From Ascaphus truei (taxonomy: Eukaryota > Chordata > Amphibia > Anura > Ascaphidae), in contig WSYH01002417.1 in assembly GCA_036426205.1 (NCBI GenBank), forward strand, positions 23,564 to 87,563: a DNA stretch of 64,000 nucleotides, read 5' to 3'. The notes beneath the pieces were generated by a model, which had not been told where the DNA came from, searched no databases, and saw only the letters and a list, made by a program, of their open reading frames with translations. A program made the translations under genes and the position numbers. Positions within the stretch are counted from its first letter, which is position 1; each line of letters starts with the position of its first letter. Below are positions 11,816 to 23,356 of the stretch, in pieces.

Positions 11816-12804
11816 AGTGTAGACAGTTTTTAGATAGGGTAAAATTAAATGTCTTGTTTGGCTCGGATGTTGTGCTACTTACAAGATGTAAGTTGTATTC
11901 AAGCGGTTTGACACCACAATGGTCTTGCTAAGGTAGTTGTTCTCCACTCTATGAAGCGGTCTCCAGTTGTAGCTCAGCAAACCGAGTATGTGAAGAAAAA
12001 TGATACCATAGTGCAGACCAATATAATGATAAAAAACTAAAACTTTATAATTTAAAAATGAACACTTACAATAAAAAAATGAATATATTAAGCATTGTTC
12101 CACAACTTAGTGATCAGGGAGAGAAGAGGTGTTAACTTCGGCTCACCCGCCCTCTTCCGATGGGACTTGTTGTAATCAGCCTCTCTCTGCCGACGCTGTG
12201 TCTCCGGTGGTGGACTGTGTGACCCAGGCTGTATCTTGTGTGATCGCCATTCAGAAATCCAAAGCCGCGCACGGAAAGTGCGTGACGGGACAAAGCGGAA
12301 GTGGACGTTACCGGCACAGAGAGAGGCGAGATCATCCACCCGAAAGGTCAGCTCCAAGCTGAGGGGAGCCAATAGCCCACGGATGATACAGCCTGGGCTC
12401 ACAAGTCCACCACCGGAGAGAACACAGCGTCGCAGAGAGAGGCGATTACAACAAGTCCCATCGGAAGAGGTGGGTGAGCCTGAAGTAAACCACTCTTCTC
12501 CCTGATCACTAAGATGTGAACAATGCTTAATATATTCATTTTTATTGGAAGTGTTCATTTTTAAAAATTATAAAGTTTAGTTTTATATATATGGCTGCAC
12601 TATGTATATCATTGTTCTCACATACACTCGGTTGACCTGAGGCGACAACGGGAGACGCCTTCATAGAAGTGGAGAACAACTACCTTAGCAGAGACCATGT
12701 GGGTCTAAACCGCTTGAATACAACTTACATCTGTAAGTATGGCACAACAACGAGCCAAGACAAGACATTTAATTTTACACTATCTAAAAAATGTTCTACA
12801 CACT
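11816..12804. mobile_element. Second foldback element (MITE-like, TTA duplication)
   Basis: Inverted arms span about 11,816-12,235 and 12,390-12,804. Ends read AGTGTAGACAGTTTTTAGAT on the left and the complement of AGTGTGTAGAACATTTTTTA on the right. They are flanked by TTA at 11,813-11,815 and 12,805-12,807. The 3-bp TTA duplication again fits PIF/Harbinger. The frames in the arms (for example 12,088-12,558 minus) are products of the palindrome. The right end sits about 13 bp from the start of a detached arm of the larger foldback element. Confidence 0.65.
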
Positions 12805-12817
12805 TTAGATTTTTTTC

Positions 12818-14020
12818 AATGTTAACAATACAATAATCCCACTCAAATCGCCATACATCACAAGAAGTATATTATTTAATCCAATAAACTCACCATCAAT
12901 GAATTACCACACATCACTTACATCCCTAAACAATTAAAATACCATCCATACCAATTACACAATGAACTAAAGCTATCCTAACAGATAACAACTTCAAAAC
13001 ATAGTCAAAAGTACACCAACAATTACAATATACTAAAGCAAGGCTTTCCATATCCTACTGTACGGCCTGGAAGCCCAAAACTTACATCTGTCTAAAAATA
13101 AAATACATTTAGCACACATCAATGCATAGGCACAATGATTAACAATACAGAATTAGAAGCTTTAACAACACTATCATTTCTTACCCTGTATATATATCTG
13201 TACACATACATACAGACATACATACAGTGGGAAGAAATGATATGCATTATAAAAAATGAAAACATGAAAAAGCAACAAAAAAAAACAGTTACATTAAGTA
13301 CATTTCTTTATTTAACTTACCATTACTTGCCCCCACCGACTCCCGTTGATCAGCTTACTCACGAACCAATCCACGACACCATCCACGACACCATCCACGA
13401 CACCATCCAGGAACAAATCCACGAACCAAACCAGGAACCAATCCAAGAACAAGTGCAGGAACCAATCCAAGAACAAGTGCAGGAACCAATCCTGGAAGCA
13501 AGCCACGAAGAAATCCACGAAACAATCCACGACACGATCCAGGAACAGGAACCCATAAAAGAAAAAAACATAACAAATTAAACATTAAAATAATAAAACA
13601 TGACAATCAAGGGTTGTACTAGTTTTATTCTTAGTGAATCTGTATTAAAATACCTTGTTCCGGGGTCTTCTTGACGTCCGGTGCCACGCCCTGGTCTTCA
13701 ATCTTCAGGAGGAGGTCCGTCCTCCTCGGCATCTGCCTTCAAAATGAGACGACATAGGCTTTTAAAGGCCTATGACGTCACATTTGTCGTCATATGGTTC
13801 CCACGGCCCTGATTGGGCCGTGAAAACCATGTGTTTTGGCCGATGTAAAAAAATTGATGACGTCACTTAAAGGCAATGCCAGCACAGCCAATCAGAATGG
13901 CTTTGCTGCTATTGCCTTTAAGAAACCGTCATGAAATGACACATGGCCGGACTCACATGGTACTTGAACCAATCAGAGTAGGGATGGAGTTCCCACGCTC
14001 TGATTGGCTGGCTTATACCC
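12818..14020 (+). repeat. Detached arm of the large foldback element, central loop inverted
   Basis: This is a direct repeat of 7,511-8,640, including the TCAATGTTAA start, the minisatellite, the CTTGACGTCCGGTGCCACG segment and the AATGACACATGGC segment. The order of the central loop is reversed. Here the ACTCACATGG stem edge is followed by the TACTTGAACCAATCAGAGTA side and then GCGTGGG..GGCTGGCTTATA. At 8,610-8,680 the GGCTTAT side comes first. Similarity stops near 14,020. Confidence 0.75.
13315..13581 (+). repeat. Minisatellite with long open frame
   Basis: This is the same array as 7,990-8,230 with more regular units. CACGACACCATC occurs about three times in tandem and a 30-bp unit encoding EPIQEQVQ occurs twice. 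A 148-residue plus-strand frame (13,135-13,581) stays open through it, and the minus strand is open too. The composition follows the repeat, there is no known domain, and I treat it as non-coding. Confidence 0.6.
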
Positions 14021-16160
14021 TCAGGTGACTCCAGCCAGGTGCGTGGAAAACTCCAGGAGCCACACTTCTTTCCCTGTGTTGATTTTGGGCGATTTCCCCC
14101 TGTTCTTTAGGGGTACAAACTCCTTGATTCAGCGGAGATGAGCGTATGTGCGGCTGCTCTGCTCCACGTCCTGCCCACGCCCCCAATAGTTTTATTTTTG
14201 AACCAATTCCCGTCCAGCCTTTTTTTCCTGCAGCGCTCCGATACCTTCTTGTTTCTTCTTGGATGTAGAGCTACAGAAAGCCCACAAATGAGATTGTCTA
14301 TAAATGAACACAACAGGGATAAGTGCAAGCAACCTACATAGATACGCTATGTCAGCAAGTATCCAGTGGCACAAATATCATGCTGCTAAACCCCCCCGTG
14401 GGGCCATATCCGTGTTGTGACTGTTTTTGATCGAAGTTACTTCCACTAACTGTCAGGCAAGTCCGGTTTTTGAAAGCTACTGGTAGCCGCTCTGAGTGGA
14501 CAATCATCGAGTGGCGGCGCCCATCTATCTGCAGGGGGAATTTCCTATTGCGAGACCGGATTAGTTTGAAAGAGTTCCTAAATAGGGCCTTCATCATGAG
14601 CGCTGCTGTTTAAAGCGCCCACTAAGGAGATACGCAAGCATCTACTGCGGCCCCCCAGCAGTACACCGAAGTGGTAACCTGGTGCCTGTTGAATTAACAC
14701 ACTCAAAAGGTGTTCAATTTAGTTATACTGTGGATGTATCGCGAGGTATATATTATATCACTTTTTTAAATACACACTGTAGTCGTATTTAACATACTCA
14801 CTTTTTTCGTTTTGCGCTGTATTTTTGATTTCATTTTCTGGTAGTGATTCGGGTCGTGCTGAAGCCACCCCACGGGGGTCTGGTGTATACTGCGACAGGG
14901 GCCGATCAATCTTGGGTGCCTACAAGACACACAGGCTGTTATGTGAATTATGGCAAATTTACCTCCCTCTCGGTGATGTGGTTTTAAAATGGGCTCTTAT
15001 ATTAGGTAGGCTACAAAAAGAAGGCATCAATATTATGAGGGGGTGTATGGTTCTGTGCACCGATCAGCTTATGTTGTCTCGACTGGTTAATTATTTTCGA
15101 CAGCAATTCAATGGTGTTGAATTGGTTCCACTTTGGTCCTGCGGGCAGAGAGTTGGGAGCTCGGGCGGGTGTAGAACGAGAAACTGTTAAAAAACACACC
15201 AATGGGCAAGCTTTAATACATTGAATGGGTGGTCTGGAGAGGTTGTCTGAATCGTTAAAGCCGTGACGTTCAGGGCACAAAGCGTGGCTTGAGGATCGAA
15301 GATGGCCGGGTGTGTGTGTGTTGCGGGAGGGTGGGGGGGAATGGGGTTACAGGGTACGCTGCCTGAAGGATTAGCTGTCCTGCAGTCAAAGAAATGGCAT
15401 ATTTTATCATCATAATAAGTGTGATCCCTACAGGAGAGCCCCAAGGGTACATGAAAAAGCACACGAAAATCAACCATGTGCCAGGGTCAGAAGCTGCAGT
15501 TCTCAGTACAACATCTAACAGCAGGCAGTATATGGAAAATCGTAATATGCAAGATGGTGTATGGGGCAAGGCCTTGATGGTAGAAAATAAAAATAGAAAA
15601 TGAAGGAGAAAAAATATGAATATATTTTATATTTGGTCGCGGCTCTCGTCTTGAACTTCGGGCAAGCAATCCGTGGTGAAACTTAGCAGACGCTGCTCTG
15701 TTATCACAACTATCAAGCAGGAATGATGATTAAAGGCAGAAAAAGGACCTACATTCAAAGGAATGGATGTGGGGATGAGGTGTACCTGGTGAGCATGTTT
15801 AGATAGATAAGAAGGAGTTGAAATACTGGGCAGTGCAGTAATTATCCTGTGTGTGTGGGGGCGGGGGGAGCGGGAGTGAGGGAAAGGCTGTATGAGATCC
15901 TAGATTGAACTGTTACAATACATGCAACATATGTGTTGGGTTCAACTCATCATTCAACCTTTTAAAGAACATACCCACTGCACCTGCATGTCCTTCAAAA
16001 GCCGCTTTATAGGCTCGATCTTCTATACCCCGGAATGCTTTTAAATCGGTTGTGAGCGTGTACCTAAATTAAAAAAAAAACAATAATAATTTTTTTTATG
16101 CAGCCCAGAAGGCACTGGCACAACACTCACGTCATCGATCACACTAGCCATACATTCGAC
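14021..16160. other. No recognisable gene
   Basis: The sequence is anonymous with no recognised transposon end. The longest frame (14,825-15,190, plus, 121 residues) has no domain I recognise and no splice context I can defend. Short GT-rich and poly-A patches occur at 15,310-15,330 and 16,070-16,080. Confidence 0.55.
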
Positions 16161-16419
16161 CGGTGCCACTTTATACACGTCACATAGGACATTCATACGG
16201 GGGACAGCTCCCCCAGGGACGGCAACACTGTACACACCTCACAGGACACGTCTGCATACCTTTCCCGCACACTGGCACACGACTCCGAACAGGAGGGGCA
16301 CACTTCACGACGGCGCGTGCATCACAGCGCACTCCCTCAGCCATCACAACTGCACACTCATCATGGACAACTGCATACGGGAAACACTCACAGACCTTGA
16401 TACCTTGTACCCTTACAGC

Positions 16420-17310
16420 AACAGGGCTGCATACCTCACACATACTGCACACACTCACTCGCACACTGCACACACTCACAGCACACAACTGCACACACTC
16501 ACAACACACTGCAACACAACAAGCACACACACACACAAACACACAAACACCCGACAAGCACACGACCACACCACACACACACACACACAGGGCCACAACA
16601 CCACACACGCCACACACACAACACACAACCCACACCCCCACCACACACACACACCCCCAACCAACCTGCACACACCACCCCCACACCCTCACATTCACAC
16701 TCACACCATACTCACACGTCCACAGGCTGCACAGCAACACCACTGCTACTATAGCACACACTTCATACAACACACTGCATACATTCACATCACACGCACA
16801 CCTCACCGCACACGCACACACTCAGCACCTGCACACACGTGCACAGCACCACACTGCACACTCACAGACAATCTTCCTACACTCACAGCATCACTGATAC
16901 ACTTCTACATCACACTGCAATACACTCACCGCATCGCACAACTCACAGCCCCTGCAACACACTCCAGCCCACTGCCACACAATCACGCACACTGCACACA
17001 CACCACACACACACACCACCACACTGACACACCCACACCACACGCACTGCACACTCACGCACCACTCATATGCCACACGCACACTGCCAGCACACTGCAT
17101 ACACTTAAGCAACACACTCACAACACACTGCATACATTCACATCACACTGCATACCGCACAGCACACTGCATCCCACAGCATACGCACACACTCTGCACA
17201 CACACTCACCGCACTGCACCATACACACTGACACACCACACACCAGCACCCAGTCTCCCAGCAGGTCAATAACACACACCACAACGACACACACACATGG
17301 AGACACACTG
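16420..17310. repeat. CA-rich minisatellite array
   Basis: About 0.9 kb of ACACACTGCACACACTCACA-type units, with few G on the plus strand. Long His/Thr-rich (plus) and Cys/Val-rich (minus) frames, including 331 residues at 16,363-17,358, are translations of the repeat. Such CA/TG DNA can form Z-DNA. Unit boundaries drift too much to define one period. Confidence 0.85.
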
Positions 17311-20300
17311 GCTCTTTGGGAACTGCTACGCAAGTGGAAAGCAGAAGCAGGAACATGACCAGGAGCAGAGCTGCCAGATGCCTGTTAAGCTGCGTTTGCT
17401 GTTGCCCGCTGGCCGCCCACCCGGTCTGGAACGCTGAGATTTCTCACTTCCCCCTCGGTCGACCGGTACCACCAAAAAAAACAACGCAGATTGCCCCTGA
17501 GGACCCGCCGCTATAACGGTTTTAAGCTGTAAAAGTTTCAATTTAAATTACTTACTTACTACTGCCGCGTCACCGCAAACTGTGGCTAAACTGACGTATG
17601 TTGAACTTCTAAAGTAGTAGACTGTCGAAGATACAACAGCTCGCCGAACACCCCCTTGATTTTTTAACGGTAATTGCAGCATTGCCGACAGCGCTAATAC
17701 AATGCTAATAATTATGCAGCGCTACAATACCCCAATACAACTCCGTAAAAAAAAACCATCTGCCATCTGCTGCCGCGCTGTTATCAAGTTGCGGCGCCGC
17801 TACACGACCACCCGCACTAGGGTACAGCGCCCCACTGTAACTTTTTCCTTATTGCCAACCTTCCACACTGAGCTCGGCGAAAAAAATTTGTAAAAGCATG
17901 ATTGTCGCATAAAGACTGATAAATTTGAAACACATGTGCCATCCTGATCATCTGTTTGCATTATCGCGGCCCCGCTAAAAAGCGTACTTTCTGCTCCTGT
18001 TTTTGGAACCTACGTGCAGTTGGTGCCTCATGTCGGACCCCAGGACACTACACAGCCAAACTGTGTTGTCTTTTTTAATATGAAAAAAGCCGAATTGTAC
18101 ATTATCACTTCTGAAGATCCTATCCTCCTGCAGAACATCTCCCTTTCCCAAAACCCTGGAAGAAGATTGAATAGGTTGGTGCGCAGGTAGCCCCATTTGC
18201 CGTTCCCTGGACCTGAGTAAATTGGGATTTTAATCAGTAGTTTTGTGGTTAGCACAACCCGAGTAAATCCGCAGAACCTCCGCCAAATCGAGGTCCCAGT
18301 AGGCCACACTGACAGGAAATACCCCCACCCTGCGACTAAGACCATCCCTGATTTGACGGGAACAATTTATAAAACTCAATGTCAGGCGGTGGCAATATGG
18401 CAACCCGGTCCAAGGCATCTGACAGGGAGATGGTTCTTCAGGAGGAATAAATGACCCTGACCTTTTCACACCATGTTTACGTCTGTCTGAGGTTTATTGT
18501 CCTATAACTCATCAACTTTGGTATGGCATCCATCACGCTTACATCATCATCGATACCCTAATAGGCATCCCCTTTAATATCAGGGTCTCTCGAGAATCAT
18601 CCAGACTCGTTGTATCTTGGACTCAAAATTAACCTGTCCATGGCCGACGGGGTATCGGGACGGATATTTACCGGTAAGGCTATGGCCACCAACGGGTCGA
18701 TTCTTCAAAGGCTTCAGTTCACAGTGCCACCCCAACACAAATAAGGGCGTACCGTTGGAGACTTTTTTTGACTTAGGAGATAACTTGCTCTATACTCAGA
18801 CGTAACCATTTAATTCCAGGGCACAAGAACTGAATTTCGGCTTTGAAGCTAGAGGGTACATCAATCGTTATCCAAAGGGGGATGGAGAGTACACAGGCAA
18901 AACAACCGCACGTCACGTTCCCTGATCCGAAAGTAAAGACAAAACACCACCGAATCCTAAATCAGATTTTATTTGCACACATTTGACGCATGGTCCCCTC
19001 GCAGCATGCTCTCAATAAGTCCTGGGCCCATACTAACTCACAGAAAGTTCCCGATTTTGAAAAAAACCTTATGGAGTCTGTTACAACTGTGAGTCGTGCT
19101 GTGCCCCTAATTGTCGACGTATAACTGGTTTAGGAAGTCCCTACAGTGTCAGTAGGATCACGCCGCCCAAAAATTCTTTATCTGGGAGTTACGCAAATGT
19201 GTAAAACCTGTTCAGCATGCAAAGCACTTAGACTGAATGATTTCTTATGGATTCAAGTCCATCTCCCCCACAGATCCAACTTAGTATTGCCCCCCCTTAA
19301 TTGGAAATCCAATGCAGTCCTATAATTTATCTAAGCGTGCCCATGTCAGAAAATTTATATCGGTAGTGACTATACGGGAACTCTTTCGATTCCGTGTCTT
19401 GAGCAATGCCAATTATATCAAAAACTGGCACTGGTCTCTCCTAATGGGGAGAAAACTCAACCGACCGTTGCGAAGACTTTTACTTCAACCATAGGTCCAA
19501 TTCGAAACTTTTTGATGTATTCCTATTGTCAATTCTCACTCGTTATTCTAGGTGTGATATCTAGAAAAGCCCTGCTCAATGCGAATGGGCCCGTGGGATA
19601 TCAGATAGGTTAGTCTGCTAACCACACTGGTATAACGAATAATGGGATTTGCCATGTTTTGCTAGATCTCATTCTTCTCATTCTTCTTTTTGTTTTCTCC
19701 CCTTTGTGGTAACTCTTCTCTCCCCCTAAAATTGATCCTTCATGGCCTCGGGTAGGCGTGCGGTGTGTTTTTCTGTGTGTTTGAGAGTGTTTGGGTTTGA
19801 GACCCCTTGTTGTGGCACCATCACGGTGAGAGAGTTTTATGTGTCCAGTGTGGTCCTTCGTAATCTGAGTGCTGTCCGTGTTTTCGTGAGTTAGTGCACC
19901 CATTTGTGTGGGTATGACATTGTGTGTATGTATATGCGATATTATCCTTGGCCTATTGTTTGATTGTTTGGATTGTGTGTTGTCAGTGGTATTAGTTTTA
20001 GGGAGTGGTTTTTGGTGTTTAGTGTGTGAGTTTTTTTCACCAACCGCCTTCAAAGTCAGTTGGTGAGTGTGGGTACACTGGGTAATGGAGGCAGTGTGGT
20101 GTTTCGTGTTTTTTAAGGTCAGATCATGTTGAGTGACGTATGTATACGAGTGTGGTCAGCAGCAAGGATTGAGAGCATATAGTGGAGGCTTTTAAATTGA
20201 GCTTTATGTTCCCTGTGTGTTATTTAGCCGCAGGCATTCTGCATGGGTTCTCTACCTCATAAGTTTTGTTGTCACTAATCATTATTTCTGCTACCCCCTA

Positions 20301-21910
20301 GGTCATATGTCTTTAATTTTAAGTAAGGACTCCGGTTTTTGACCTCCGATTGTCAGGTTCTGTATGGATGCCGAATCGCTTGGTTAGTCCCAGCCTTGCT
20401 CCCTTTAATTGGATGTTCCCGTCACGGGGTCCGTGATTTAATAACCATCACGACCCTCCCACAACCCTCTCAAAAAAGCGGTGGTAAACTTAATGTCGAC
20501 GCTTGCGTTTTCCTGTCCCACTCTCCCCTGAATACCTCATTTCCTGCATGCTCCTGGTTCTGGCTTACTTTGTTGGGCGACTTAGGAGCACTTCTCCTGT
20601 GTTCCCGTATCGCCATGCCCCCATGCATCCACGGTATCTGACACAGCGACAGATGGCACTGGCACCTGCGCTCCTATTCGGCTCCCTGCACCTCTCTCCG
20701 CTCTACCCCCGGAGACTCTACGCGGAGCTAATATGCCTCTACTGACTGTAATACCTTCCTCTTTGTTGTGGGTGTTAGATGGACATTGCATGCACCTACT
20801 GCTGTATTCATTTTCCCACCCTCCATAGCCCTTCAGATCATTTGCACATGTTAACAATCATCCTCCCTTTCTGTCATATCCATTTCCGCCAGTCTGTGTG
20901 TTCTCCTGCTGTCCTCCTTATATAAGGTTTTTACATGCTGTTCACTTCATGATCTAATAGGCGAGTTTCACTTGTGCATGGCTAACTTTTGTAGCAGGCC
21001 TTGGTGGGGTTTTTGTGCCTCTGCTAGGTTTGCGATTTCGCACATTCTCCTTGAGTATCGCTCTGTTTCCGCCGTTGTTGACCCCCGACCGGTTCCTACC
21101 AAGGGAGGCTTACTGTTCCTTCATCACCACTTCTCATACTAATTTGTTAGTATTAGAACCATATTTGTTATATAATTTTTTTTTTTTTTTGGCTTTATTT
21201 AGGATTTTTTTCCATTACTTTAGGTTGCATGTGGTTGTTTTTCCACTTTTCGAGGTTATGTGATAGTGTTTAAAATAATTTGTATTTCATTGATGTGTCT
21301 TTAAATACTTGTTTATCCTTTTGTACACCAGAGTGCTCTTGTGGGATACTTTTTCTCTTCTTTGTTTATTTATTATAACCTCCCCTCCCCCGGAAGAAGC
21401 CAGCTATGACAAACGCCCGTCGAGGTATCTGACGGATGGCAGTTTCGCAAACTGATTTATTTATTATTTCTGTTCCCCACACAGTCTGACAAGGTTTCTT
21501 TATGGAGGCCCCACTGTTAATACCATCGTGGAAGGAATCCTGATGACCGAGCAGAGGCGCAGTAGAGCACTTGTGATTTAACTTTGATATCTATACTTTG
21601 ATTCATCATCACCATTTGTCTGGAGATTCCGGAATCATGCACATCTATCAGTCCTGGCTTTGTATATATCCTTTTTTTTCAAACATCTATTTAATGCAGC
21701 AGGCGCCACATACAACACCTTATCTTTCTTTTGTATTCCAGTGTTTCTCTGACCGAGGGGTTCAATTGTTCATAGCAGAGGCCCACCTATATCTCTGTCT
21801 ACAGAAAATATACGGTTCTAGTTACTGTCTTTGGAACCAGTAAACAATATATATATTACACATTATAGTTTAGGTAGCGCTACCTAGTCTATCTATCCGT
21901 TTTCTTTTCT
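17311..21910. other. Anonymous sequence, no gene supported
   Basis: Scattered frames of 60-150 residues show no domain. The 147-residue minus frame at 19,610-20,053 is Thr/His/Lys-rich over a GT-rich patch. Around 21,385-21,430 the text GGAAGAAGCCAGC, then ACAAACGCCCGTCGAGG, resembles a worn Penelope-type hammerhead segment, but both core boxes are altered. Many unrelated-looking short segments suggest old or error-rich DNA. Confidence 0.5.
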
Positions 21911-21933
21911 TTTGTGTTTTTCTTTTTTTTTTT

Positions 21934-21986
<53 letters not shown>

Positions 21987-22350
21987 CTTTTTTTTTTCTG
22001 TTTTTTTTTTTTTTTGTTTTTCTCTTTTTTTTCTTTTCTTTTTCCCTATTTTAATTCTTTTACTTATTTCTTTTATAATTTCCCTTTCATCTACCACCTC
22101 TCCTTCTCCTACCCCTCCTGCTATCTCCCTCCATCCCTCCATCCCTCAAAGAGGGGGTCCTCCCTCTCTCTCTCCGTCTCTCCTCTCCCTGATCCTCTGT
22201 CCCTCTCTCTACCTCTCTTCTCCTTAACCCCTCCTACCTCTCTCCTACCTTCTCCTCCTTTCTCCCTTCTCCATATCCCCCCCCCTTCCTCCGCTTCCAC
22301 TGGCATCTACTCCCCTTTCCTCTCCCTCCCTCACTGCTGGTGTTTCTGAG
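21911..22350. repeat. Poly-T tract and polypyrimidine run
   Basis: About 120 nt of almost pure T (21,911-22,035) are followed by 300 nt of CT-rich DNA with CCTCTCTCTACCTC-type motifs. The Phe-rich and Lys-rich frames come from the tract. It may be the tail of a minus-strand retroposed sequence, but no body is recognised beside it. Confidence 0.75.
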
Positions 22351-23356
22351 TTGCGAAGTTTACCTCGTCCCGTATTCTTCTCTTCTCCCTTACCTCCTAT
22401 ACACCTGCTGTATAAACAGCGCATACCCTTGCCTTCAAGACGGTTCTTGCTTCCTTTTTCTTACACCCGTCTACCACGACCGCCCTTTTTGACTTTTTTG
22501 CCGTCAAATATCACACTATCTCACGTCGCGGTTTTTTTTAAGGCCTTCTTTTCCATTTCATTTGGCTTGCTTTTTACTTTCAGTTCTTTTTTCCCTCGCT
22601 TATTTTTTTTCTTCCTTAATTCTTTTTACCCATATTTTCCTTCCTTATTTCCTCGTCACTTTTTCCTCATTTTCTTGTGTCAAATTTACTTCAACTGTAC
22701 TGTCGTTCGTCTTCTTATGTATATATTCTGTTCATTAAGGTTCTTGGTACGTTTTCTCCCCATTGCCTTATCCTCATGCGCTTGGTCTCGGTTTATTCCC
22801 TACCTCAGATCATGGCGGCCTCATGGGGGGTTTATATTTTAATTAATTAAAAAAACAATGTAAAATCTAAAAATAATCTGTGGGTGAGTGCCCCTACTTG
22901 TCCTCATGTTTTTCTTAATCACCCGTTTTCTTTCTTTCCTCTTTTCTGGCTTAACTTGCATTCCTGGCCTATTCTTTGATTTCTTCATTTATCTTTTGTT
23001 GAGCAGTTATTTAATTTTCTCCCTCTCTCGTGAACACATATTAAGAGAGAGCGGGAGAATACATGAGAAGTTTTGGATTTTGGATTTTTAAAGTTTAAAT
23101 GTTTATTTATACTTTTTTGTCTGGCTTTATCAATATTATTAGTTTATACGATATTTTCTTATTATCTTTTATTATGTTTTAATACTATAAAAACCAATAT
23201 CTCTTTTTAACATAAGATCTCTCTTTATTTAATCACTTTAAACCCTTTTTTCCCCTTTTTCTACCACCTCTCTGTATTATTATTCTTCTTCCTTCTTGGT
23301 GTCTTTCCTTCGTGCCACCTATTCATTCTAGAGACCAAGACGAGTCAATTTTTTAT
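22351..23356. other. T-rich sequence without recognisable gene
   Basis: Pyrimidine-rich, AT-leaning DNA gives a 163-residue Phe/Leu/Ser-rich plus-strand frame (22,351-22,842) with no domain. It looks like a compositional frame. Nothing else is visible. Confidence 0.5.

Noticed and set aside
12088..12558. 156-residue minus-strand frame
   Set aside because: It lies across both arms of the foldback element, so its two halves are inverted copies of each other; no protein family is recognised.
7990..14020. CRISPR-like array of short repeats
   Set aside because: Units are 12-30 bp, contiguous and without unique spacers, inside a eukaryotic transposon; no cas genes are near.
16163..17358. His/Thr-rich 331-residue frame and Cys-rich minus-strand frames
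   Set aside because: Translations of a CA/TG array.
19610..20053. 147-residue minus-strand frame as a gene
   Set aside because: Composition follows a GT-rich plus strand, no domain or splice support, and neighbours are anonymous DNA.
21385..21430. Hammerhead ribozyme at GGAAGAAGCC...ACAAACGCCCGTCGAGG
   Set aside because: Both core boxes are changed and stem II does not pair; at most a worn Penelope fragment.
21870..22349. Lys-rich and Phe-rich frames over the poly-T tract
   Set aside because: Homopolymer artefact.
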